From Coenobita brevimanus (Eukaryota; Arthropoda; Malacostraca; Decapoda; Coenobitidae), in assembly GCA_032717465.1 (NCBI GenBank), contig CM064684.1:1840001-1904000 (forward strand): a stretch of 64,000 nucleotides of DNA, read 5' to 3'. The notes under the pieces are model-generated. The model was not told where the DNA came from. It saw only the letters and a program-made list of their open reading frames with translations, and searched no databases. Position numbers and translations under genes: made by a program. Shown here one piece after another: positions 1 through 64,000 of the stretch. The number at the start of each line of letters is the position of its first letter. Within the stretch, counting starts at the first letter, position 1.

Positions 1-70
1 AGAGAGAGAGAGAGAGAGAGAGAGAGAAAGTCAGGGTGGTAGTAATGAGAGGATAATTGAGCTGCACCCC

Positions 71-117
<47 letters not shown>

Positions 118-330
118 TACCTGCCGTAGAGAGAGAGATAAAAGGAAGGCAACACAGCAGTAGTAATCATCCCAAGGCTTTATTTATTTTATTTTTATTT
201 AATAGGATTGACTGTGGTATCTAATTTATGGGACAAGGAAAAGGATAAAAAGGATAAACACGGGTAAACCCTTCATATATTATCATTTATTTAACACCTG
301 GAATTACGTCCGTCTAAAGAAGATGGAGAA

Positions 331-830
331 GGAGAAATAATAATAATACAAAATAATAATAATAATAATACAAAATAATAATATTAATAATAATAATAAT
401 AACAATAATAATAATAATAATAATAAAATAATAATAATAATGAGTGACAACAATAATAATAATAATAATATTGAGTAACAATAATAATAATAATAAAATA
501 ATAATAATAATAATAATAATGAGTAACAACAACAACAACAACAATAATAATAATAGTAATAGAGTTGGTCTGATCAGGAGAGGGTACAATTTTTGGAGTG
601 TAGTCTGCCTATTAATTTTTACTACGGAAAAAAATAGTGAAAGAATCATGAAAAATAACTGGAAGAATCAGGAAGATTTAGTGAGAAAATTCGTGGCTGA
701 GACAAGGATAGAGTGATTATATTATGATGGTGAGGGGGAAAGGGAAGCACAAGGCCAGAGTGAATTGTTTAACTGATAGCTACATTAACCTTTTCATGAT
801 GGGAGCAACTCGAGGTATACATTCTGAGTG

Positions 831-867
<37 letters not shown>

Positions 868-910
868 TATTATTATTATTATTATTAATATTATTATTAT
901 TATTATTATT
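331..910. repeat. (AAT)n then (ATT)n microsatellites
   Basis: Long imperfect AAT/AAC tracts (331-560) and an ATT tract (831-910). ORFs of poly-Asn or poly-Ile across them are artefacts. The surrounding 1-1400 is AT-rich, with CT/AG tracts at 1-27, 74-113 and 972-1016, and shows no gene. Confidence 0.9.
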
Positions 911-969
911 TGATGTTTAGTTGTTTCCCTTTAAATTGGCATTATATAATGAAAGCCTGATGACGTAAT

Positions 970-1019
<50 letters not shown>

Positions 1020-1402
1020 CACCAGCTCTGTTGCATCATTACTACTGCTTCCATTAATGTTGCTTTCACTTATTTTTATTTATTTTAGCTTTATTTTTTA
1101 TTTATTTTTGTTAATTATATCATTTATTTTTATTCAGTTTATTTTTTATCTATTTAATTTTATATATTTTTATTGTTTATCTTTTTTATTTATCTATTTT
1201 ATTTTATTTTTATTCAGTTTATCTTTATTTTTTATTTATCGATTTTTTTTAAATTTTACCGTTATTTTATTTGTTTTCATTTTCTTATATTATTTATTTA
1301 TTTTTATTAATTTTGTCTTCATGTTGTTATTCAATTTATCTTTATTTTTATTTGTCATTTAAGTAACTTCATCTTTATTTATTTATTTTTATATATTTAC
1401 AG

Positions 1403-55815
<54,413 letters not shown>

Positions 55816-57575
55816 ACAACATGCTCTACACTCCTTCATGAGTGAGCGAAATGTGCTTATTATTACAAATTGTATTCTCTAGTGAGAAGATATTATTATT
55901 TATATAATTTGTCATTCACAGAATGGCAAGTAAAAGTTTCAAAAGTTGCATTTAGATTGTATACTGAAACATTTGTAAAATTACACAATGATTGATAAGC
56001 TACCTGACTTTGTGAATGAGTACACTGTTAGTATAGATCTGAGTTGAGGGACTGATGAAGCAGAAACTGTCAGCCGTGATTCACCTTATATTGATTAGCA
56101 AGAGTGGAACAGATATGTCCACACTTCAAAAAGAACAGTAATTTTGTGGAAAAGCTGAATGTAAGTGTAACTCAAAAGTACAGTAGCTTTTGCCCCTTAT
56201 CGTTAATTTTGTGTGAGGATAATACAAAGCGCTAAGAGATGGTTATGAATGAGGAGAGAGGTGTTTACAGTCATTCATCAACATTGTGTGTGTTTGGGTC
56301 ATTTTCAAAACAAGAATGGCAAAGAACACATCATTTCCCGGTGATAAATCATCCCAGACAGATTGTGGGGATAGTTGAGAGTAAATTGTAAGTGATGTAT
56401 TCAGCAGTGAGTGTATAATTCTGGGATGACTCTACTGCTTTTACTTTAACTTGGCCTATCATTGCCACCTCTTCATCTTTAATTCTGAGTTGTAACAGTA
56501 GATTAGCATTAGAATGTGATGCTAGTCAAGAAGCACTATGGAAAGGATGTAGAGCTGCAGTAGTCTTTTTTCTGCCCAGTAGCTTTGTGAAATAAGCTGC
56601 AAAACGATGAAAATTTGGGCCAAGTTAGAGTAAAGAGAGTATAATAGATATCAATATTATTTTTTAAAAGTGGCCTGAAAATGTGCATGTTAGGTGACAG
56701 GGGGTATATCATGCCTTACTTGTCCCAGCCTCAGTAAGCCAAATAAACGGGTGAATTGACCAGCCTCGGGGGCCATTACCACGATTCCCTCTTAGTAAGT
56801 GTAGCTAGCCCCTTCATTTTAGCCAGCATGTGATACGAAGTCATTCATAATGTAGAAGCTTGCCTGTGTGTGTGTGGTGGTGATGTCGTGCTGTGCTGTC
56901 ACACACTGTAGCTCCTCTCAGCGTATCATAGTCCTATTTAGATGAGATGCTACTGCAGTTTCGAGCTCCGTGCCTGTGAAAGATCGGTGTGTATTGCCAA
57001 CATGCACACTAGCCAGTCATGTGTATAGGTGTGTGTGCTTGACTTACTACCACTGTACATTTAGCCTGTTGCACATATTAGCATGGCGGTTCTTTATCCA
57101 GTATTTCTTGCCAGCATTTTCACTTTTGTATTACTGTAGGTTTTGTTTAGTATGTCATTTATAGTGACCATTGTTGGGAAGTTTAAGCTGATAGTTGCAT
57201 ATCTTTGTAGCAGTCGGCATAAATTTACTGTTACAAAGCATCTGTCAGTGGTATATATGCTGTCAGTCAGCTTGCAGCATGTGATTCACCTGTCATCAGG
57301 AATGCTTAAGATAAACACATAGCCAACCAGTTCACAGTTTTGTTTCAGTCGTAATATGTAGTTTGTAATGCTGAGCATCAAAATGAGAGTGTGTTGCATA
57401 CAAATATCTGCTTGTTCTGCTCTGCTTCTCGGCATATGCTTGGAGGACCAGATGCTGGAATTTTTCTTTCACTATTAATGCAGTGTCTTGAAAGAATACC
57501 ATACAAGTATTTCCCGTTTACACACAGTCACCAGACTTCTCATCATTGATGAATAAAGCATTTCATATTCAGTCA
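55816..57575 (+). other. Probable 3' UTR of INF2-like gene
   Basis: AT-rich non-coding sequence follows the stop codon. Candidate AATAAA signals are at 56742-56747 and 57552-57557; a further one at 60891-60896 would imply a much longer UTR. A MITE copy (56432-56644) lies inside. The cleavage site cannot be fixed without transcript data. Confidence 0.45.
56432..56644. mobile_element. MITE copy f in the 3' UTR
   Basis: Left end tgcttttactttaacttggc; right end gggccaagttagagtaaaga. The interior contains agcactatggaaaggatgta, as in the other copies. Confidence 0.75.
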
Positions 57576-59095
57576 TTTAGTAAATACAGGTTAACTACCT
57601 TCATATATTAGTTCTGGAACACTGAGGACAAAGTCCATAACAAATGAATCAAGCATGGAGGGCAAAGTCCATATAAAATGAATCACAATTCTTCCAAGCC
57701 GGTGTGTACCAACAGAGGTACAAGAGCTTTTCAGGGATTTTTGCAGTACCGTACATTAACTCCTTCAGTCCCGTCATGTGCTTTGTATTTTATGCTTGTT
57801 ATTGTCAGATTATTTATTTGGCTGAGACTTTAAACTTGAGGGTTTACAGACTTAATTACGCTACCATCTTCATGACTGGACATTCATCTTGAGTCATGCA
57901 AAATTTGTCTACCAGCAGCAAGAAGAAATTAGAATGGACATTGCCTGAGTTTGAGGTTGACCCCTTGAATTCAGTAATGCCATTTTTCTACTGTTTTTAA
58001 GTTTATTCTTGTTACCAAAAGATTTCATTCACTTGTATTTTTGCCTTCACTGGATGATATTATATAGTTCATGTGTTCCCCCTGGTAGTGAAGGGGTAGG
58101 CTAATGAAGGCTATATCAAACTCCATCTGTTGAAAGTCTCTCCCAGGCCAAGAAAATACTCCAGCAACAGCAAGGATAAACTAGAAAGCACACTGCATGG
58201 AGTCGAGGGGATGGGGTGTGGTGGCTGTGTCGTGTGTGCCTTCCCTGCCCAGCCTTGTCCAAGTTAATGTACAAGTGTTGATGTTAATTTATCGGACTAA
58301 TGGCTTGAAAACTGATACACTCTTGCAGTTTGCGGATGTCTGTTTTTTTTTTTTTTTTGCCTCAGCATTTTGTTATTTTTTTAAATTTTTGTATTTTGAC
58401 TCATTTACTCAGCATTTTTTTTTTTTTTTAAATCAATATTTAATCCAGTGAATTCAGGTGATTTTTTTTCTTGCTGGTACCAGATGATTTTATTCAACTT
58501 AGGACAGACCTCATACTGAAGGGATGTGTTAATAGTATTTCTAAACCCTCCTGTTAGAAGCTAGAAAAGTCTTCCCATTTTGAAGAGTTATTTTAATGCT
58601 AACTCATCTAGTAAAGGCCTCTTGCATGGAAGGGGTTTAGTAATAGCATATCTAACCCCTCCAGTTTAAAAAAAGTCTACCCTAAGCTGAATAAAATGGT
58701 CAGAAAGTGGGAAGAATGAAAGGAAATTGGTGTCTGGTTCACTGGGTTATGTGTTTTTTATTTAGCATGTCTCTGTGTTTTGTGTTAATTATTTCGTTTC
58801 CATTTTACTCGAGTTAGTCACGCAACCCATAGTACTTACTTGTGATTTCTTAGTACTAATTTTTTGTATACTCTCTAAGGGTTTTTTGTAAATAGGAGTC
58901 TAATATATCAAGCGTTTGTACAATTATCACACATCGGTTTTATGCTTAGGCCGCTGCATCTGTACAGTAAGTCTTTGTTATATGCTCCCTTTCTTATTTA
59001 TTTTTTTGTTTATGCTTACAGTAAATTACAGTAAAAGATTGTCCATTTCTATTGCTACACATAAAACTGATTTACGAACTCCCCAATTTATAGGG
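57576..59095 (+). other. AT-rich region, no gene seen
   Basis: Poly-T runs (58345, 58420), short direct repeats around ctaacccctccagttt (58550 and 58650). May be UTR or intergenic. Confidence 0.5.
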
Positions 59096-59097
59096 AT

Positions 59098-59260
59098 GCC
59101 TGGTGGTTTAATGGGCTAAGACATTCCAACTGGATGTGTCCATAAGGGTTTAAATCCAGGGGATGGTTGGGGAGAATAGCTGGTCACTTTCACTCTAAAT
59201 GCCAGGATTGTGTAGCCTAGCCCAGGGCCCCTACACTCCTTGTGGGGCATAAGGGATTGA
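59098..59260 (+). mobile_element. tRNA-like SINE
   Basis: Has gcctggtggtttaatgggct (A box) and aagggtttaaatccagggga (B box), then ggttggggagaatagctgg and ctacactccttgtggggca. Followed at 59390-59466 by an ATT tract. Confidence 0.75.
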
Positions 59261-59425
59261 ACAAGAGGCTGCTAGTAATCGAGCATTGTGGAGAGCTATT
59301 AGGTGACCAAGGCCAATGTATACAGGCATGTTAGAGCCTTTATAAATGAGTGAAAGGTACATCATTGGTTGTATGAGAAAGTTACTGTTCATTATTATTA
59401 TTATTGTTGTATTATTATTATTGTT

Positions 59426-59466
<41 letters not shown>

Positions 59467-59769
59467 TTCCAAAGACATCCCTGACATATAACAAGAACTT
59501 ACTGTACTGTGGTCTGCTACAAAATCTAACTTTCAGAATCAAAATAGCAGCCACAACACCACTACAAAGTGTGGGCACCGGCTGGCCTAAGTCTGTTTAT
59601 AGTTGGATGAGATAGTATTTCTAATGTACATAAATCATAATATTAGTGTATCTGTTGTATACATCTAGTTCTTCCATTGGCATTTTACGATTTACAAAGG
59701 TGCTTTATGAAGTTGTGGCGAGACGAGGGGGTGGCAGTATGGGCTGAAAGGAATTCCTGTGTCTGTCTT

Positions 59770-59945
59770 TGGAGCCTGGTGGTCTAGTGATTTCAGTGCT
59801 CCAAAAAAAGTGACATCCTTCCTTAGGTTTGACCTCTCAGAAGTGACTGGAGGCTTTTAAGTTGCAGCAGACGTGACTGGAGGCTTTTCAGTCACATACA
59901 GAAGTGTAGTGAAGGGAATAGTCAAAGAGTTGAAGAAAGATCTGC
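59770..59945 (+). mobile_element. Second tRNA-like SINE family
   Basis: Has gagcctggtggtctagtgat and gtgacatccttcctta. A related copy at 60200-60345 has gaggtgcctagtagtctgtt and gagtgacatccttgcatacg. The type is uncertain. Confidence 0.5.
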
Positions 59946-61209
59946 TCTCCTGTCATCCCCTCCTCACACAACTCTCTCTCCTTTCCCTTTGGGGTCAGGT
60001 CGGATCGGGCCAATACCTCACCTAGAGCTAAAGATATTGAAACCCTGAACCAAATATGTAAAATGATGCATCACAATTTTCCCAGATATACAGTATATAT
60101 TTTTTCATCTTTTCATTTTTTATTTATTTATTTATTTTTCATCTTTTCCCATTTTTTTTTGGTCAGTTTTTTTTTTTTTTTTTTTCTATGCAGTACTTGA
60201 GAGGTGCCTAGTAGTCTGTTGGTTATAATCCCCCAGTTGGAGTGACATCCTTGCATACGCTGAATCCCCCAAGAGGTGACTTAGGGTTTTTAAAAATCTT
60301 GTAATGCCTCCAAGGTAATCGGGCAGGTCATCTACTTTTAAATCTATTGGACCATGATAGGCCAACCTCAGCACCCTACACCTCAATAGAAAATGGGAAG
60401 GTTATTGTAGAAAATGGAGAGGTACCATAAAAGGACCCGGTGGGGGTGACGCAAGGCTGTAGACTCGAGCTATGGTGCTGCTGTACAGAGGAAATGTATA
60501 TAAATTTGTGTCTCTCCTTATTAATTATGGTGCTTTAAAGATAATATTGTTTATAATACAAGGTAGGTGTAATTTTGTTGCCAGAGATTGTATAGGTCCA
60601 AGGAGGTGTTCTGTCCTCCGGTGGTCTCCCTGTTGTGATGTGGTGCCAAGTATTTGTCATTAATTGTTGGTCTCTTGTGGAGGCTTCGAGTCACTCTGTC
60701 TTAAAATTTTACTTTAAAAAGATATGGAAACTTAATTCAACATTAATTCTTAATGAAGAGATGTCAGTCAGTCAGATAATTAACACACGTATTTATTTTG
60801 CTACGTACTAATGTAATGTAACCATAGGAGTAATATCAGTCTGCTGTATTCCACTTTGTGGTAATATTACAGTGTAAATTTTTAGAATACAATAAACATT
60901 GATTTAAGAGATGTCTGTGTGTAACATGATCAAACAGAAATGCACCATAGCTGCAACACATACATTCATGTTTCTGTTTGTGTTTGGTATACTTCACTGA
61001 ATAGTTAGCTCCAGAAAGTATCTGTTGCTGGGTACAGACTCCTGCTGTGCATACTGTTGCAGCATCTGTGAGATATTGTACAAGCAGCAGCAACAGTGCA
61101 TTGCTTCTTACCCTTACGACATTGTAAAACTGTTTATGTACACTACTGTACTTAGAACACGTTACCAAAAGACTACTAGTGTTACGTATCTTCTCTCCCT
61201 GTTTCCATG

Positions 61210-61540
61210 TGGTAGGTGGTGCTGACCGTTATCCACTTGATGTGCTGCCTACTTTCTCCTTAGGTGACTCTGCACTGAGTGACAAGCCTAATGGTTTCCT
61301 GTAACCCAAGAAATTTACAACACAGGCTAGTAACCATATAGGCCTACCATATGCAAACAAATTATGGGGTGGAGTGGAGCCTACAATGGTGCCCTTGTTA
61401 ACAAGATGGATACACAGTTGTGGTGTCTGTCCAGGAACCAAACTCCACACTTTTCTCTGCATCTTGCTGTGGTGAGATGCTGTCAGCCACAAGGGAACAC
61501 CAGTTGCCTGAATAAGAGGGCCCTGCAGGGGCAGTTGAAT
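61210..61540 (+). mobile_element. Repeat D copy
   Basis: Has gttatccacttgatgtgctg, actgagtgacaagcctaatg and tagtaaccatatagg, then a body shared in part with the reverse copies (gtgtctgtccaggaaccaaa). From 60420 to 61200 no feature is seen. Confidence 0.6.
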
Positions 61541-61559
61541 GCCTGTGGTTGATGGGTCT

Positions 61560-63590
61560 TCATGACCAGGCAGATGGGGTGAGGAACAATAAGTGAAAGG
61601 AACAGCATAGTGAAATCAAGAGGTGAAATGAACTGTGGAAGAGGAGAAAGCATTTAGTGACTGGATGGGAAGTAGAGGAATAGAGGATCTGGAGAGACAA
61701 AAATGAGACTCGTATGTAGAGAAGAGGAGGGAAATGAAAAGACTAGTAAGGGTAAGGGAAGAGTGCATGAAAAGTTTGGAAGAAATCTGGGTGTACAGTA
61801 AAGCAAAGGGAATGTAATAAACTGTTTTGAAAGGTCAAGAAAGTAAGACAAGATGATAAGGGAAATGTTGTAGAAGGGTGCAAGATAAATGTGGCAGAAT
61901 ATTGGTGGAGGAGGGAAAGTAAGTGAGCAGATGGAGGGAATATTTTAAAGATTTGCTGAATATAGAGGACGAAAGTTGCTCAAGTATGAGAGATTAGGGA
62001 ATTGCTGGGAGATGAGAGCAGGGAGGAAGATGTGAGTATGATGGAAGTAGTTGAAAAATGAAGAAAAGCAGAATGGGGAATGCCACAGGAAATGGAATGT
62101 GTGGTAAAATGTTAAAATACGGGAAAGAGATACCTGTAGTAATAAAATGGATATAGAAAATGTGCAGATTGGCCTGGGTGGAAGGTAGGGTAAATGAAAT
62201 TCATGAATAATAGTTCCCATCATCATCATCATCATAATCCGGACCTCCTTTCCCACTCTAGGGCAGCATGAGGAGTAGCAACGTCCAGACAGCCCAAATT
62301 TGCCCAAGCCAATGGGCCTACGTCCATTCACTCATCATTCAAACCAATGGAATCCTGGTGCTATCAGATACCCCAGAAATGTTCACCACATTCTGTAGCA
62401 TCACATAAATGTATAATAGTTCCCCCATACAAAAAAAAAAGGGGGGGGGGAGTGTGTGGCTGTCAGAGGGGTGATTTGTCTTCATGATGTTTCATTCATT
62501 CATTGCCAGACGCCATGTATCCCAAACGGGGTGGCCAAGGGCTTAGAGTTAATGTTTTACAGGGAGGGGCACTAATCCTCCACCAACCCCACTTGACACG
62601 TAGGGATGCCAATAGCATCTGGTGTTCCCAGGCGGTCACCCATCCAAGTACTAACCAGACCCAACGTTGCTTAATGATGTAATAGGAAAAATATATGGTA
62701 GGGTGCTTGTCAACAGAGGGATGTAATGGGAATTAGTTGATGAGAACAAGAGAAGAGGTTGGGTACATTAGATTCTTGAAGATGTTTAGTGGAAAGTATA
62801 TGTTGAAGGGAAAGAAGTATGTATGCTGCCTTCATGGATATGGAGAAAGCAAATGAGTAAGTATACAGGGAGTGGGGAAGGCATTACAAATATACAAATT
62901 ATGAGTTGTTGAATGCTTTGAAGAACATGTACAGTATATGTGGGTGCTATGGCTGCAGTGTGTAGAGTATAGTGAACTGAGTGAGTTCTTTGGTCTGAGT
63001 GTTGGATTGAAGCAGGGGTGTCATGCTTCCATAATTGTCAAGTTGTATATGAATAGATTAGGTGGGACAGTGGATGTTGGAGTGTAATGAGGGAGGGTTT
63101 GAGAGTGTATGCAAGAAACAGGCCAAAAGTGAATGTTGATAAGAGCAAAGTTATGATTTTTGAGAGAAATGAAGTCACAACGAAGTGACAACATGTACAG
63201 TGAGGTGGGATGGCGAGAAAATCATATGAAGACTGAATGCATTAGTACTTAGGTATGTGGTGAGTAAGGATGGAAGTTTAGAGGATGAAGTGCTTATAGA
63301 TACAGCAGGTAAGAAAGGTTGTTGGTTTATTGAAATCAGTGGTATGGATTAGGGAAGTGGGTATGGAAGTACAGACGCCACTGCATGGCAGTATTGTGAT
63401 CACTTTTTACACATGAAAGTGAAGCTTGGAACCTATAGGACACAGGTCAGTAGTGACAGCAGTAGAAATGAGATATTTGAGAGGCGAATGTGGATTTACA
63501 TGGAGAGACAGACAAAGGAGGAAGTAGGCTAAAGGTGCGTTGTGGTAATGATGTGAATGTGAATGATCACTTAATCATTCAACTCATTCA
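61560..63590 (+). mobile_element. Decayed RTE-like LINE, long copy
   Basis: Nucleotide order fits the reverse transcriptase of the family but no long frame survives. Recognisable points: gtgagttctttggtctgagt, tggattgaagcaggggtgtc (Gly-Leu-Lys-Gln-Gly-like block), aacaggccaaaagtgaatgt and aagagcaaagttatg, then ggtatgtggtgagtaaggat. A 5S SINE interrupts it at 62490-62673. Confidence 0.55.
62490..62673 (-). mobile_element. 5S rRNA-derived SINE, copy 4, reverse
   Basis: Reversed tail (ATTC repeats, attgccagacgccatgtatc), body and a truncated 5S part ending caacgttgctta. Flanked by atgatgt on both sides, a likely target-site duplication. Confidence 0.88.
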
Positions 63591-63599
63591 AGTCCATTC

Positions 63600-64000
63600 G
63601 CGGTCCTCCCCCCCCCCCTTCGACTGTCATTCAAGGACACCTTACACATCCATCTAAGCATTATCATCTCTCTACGCGTGAATCATCGAATATCTTCCTC
63701 CTTTTCTGCCCCCCAAAAAAAATTCATTAGAGGTTTCGGTCTTGCCAATGCATTACAGATAGTTATGGTTTCACGAGACACGAACTGGCGAAGACTTAAT
63801 TAAAATGAGTATGTCCTTGTAGCTGATAGTTATATTGTAGATAATTATTTTAAATTGTTTCCTGTTAGCGTTGAATGGCAAAGGCCAAGGTATCTCCATT
63901 TACTGCAAGGTGTGGCAAGATCTAGCATCTTCTATAGTTGTGTATGTACTGTTATGCTTTTACAGCAATAGTAATTTCAATCAATCAATGAAAATCACCC
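63600..64000 (+). other. No feature seen
   Basis: Mixed AT-rich sequence with a short C run (63608-63618). No repeat family or coding signal was recognised. Confidence 0.5.

Overview
The window is animal nuclear DNA carrying most of one large multi-exon gene on the + strand, buried in very repeat-rich introns. Several things point to an arthropod, most likely a decapod crustacean such as a crab: abundant long AG/CT, GT/CA, ATT and GAT microsatellites, minisatellites, TTAGG-like tracts, an RTE-like LINE with a TAGA tail, 5S rRNA-derived SINEs and a mariner element. The species assignment is an inference and cannot be proved from this sequence alone.

The gene is an inverted-formin (INF2 / Drosophila Form3 class) actin regulator. 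I can place 28 coding exons from 1403 to the stop codon at 55815. All junctions have AG/GT splice sites and all phases match. They encode about 2087 residues; the initiator exon lies upstream of the window. Exons 1-8 (1403-18772) encode the N-terminal GBD/FH3 (DID) armadillo region. Exon 9 (19924-20403) encodes the proline-rich FH1 and the start of FH2. Exons 10-18 (22861-32898) encode FH2. Exon 19 (33830-33954) encodes the WH2/DAD-like motif. Exons 20-28 (34704-55815) encode an unusually long Ser/Arg/Pro-rich tail of roughly 1180 residues without a CAAX box. DID and DAD would bind each other for autoinhibition, FH1 would deliver profilin-actin, and FH2 would nucleate, elongate or sever filaments.

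The introns hold many minisatellites. Several have units that look copied from the adjoining exon edge or splice site: exon 2 3' end, exon 20 3' end, exon 23 5' end and exon 27 5' end. Others start within a few bases of a splice site (exons 3, 11, 17, 28). This recurring link between tandem arrays and exon boundaries is the most interesting signal in the window. Upstream of exon 27 it has produced an in-frame 54-nt cassette-exon candidate next to antisense SINE sequence.

Interspersed repeats include many 5'-truncated copies of one RTE-like LINE, a second LINE fragment, 5S-rRNA-derived SINEs whose 3' ends match the LINE tail, tRNA-like SINEs, a MITE family (twice split by LINE insertions), several unnamed 70-450 bp families, and one frameshifted mariner at 48354-49679. 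After the stop codon, 55816-64000 holds the 3' UTR, then intergenic DNA with SINEs and a decayed LINE. No bacterial genes, CRISPR array or functional rRNA/tRNA gene is present.
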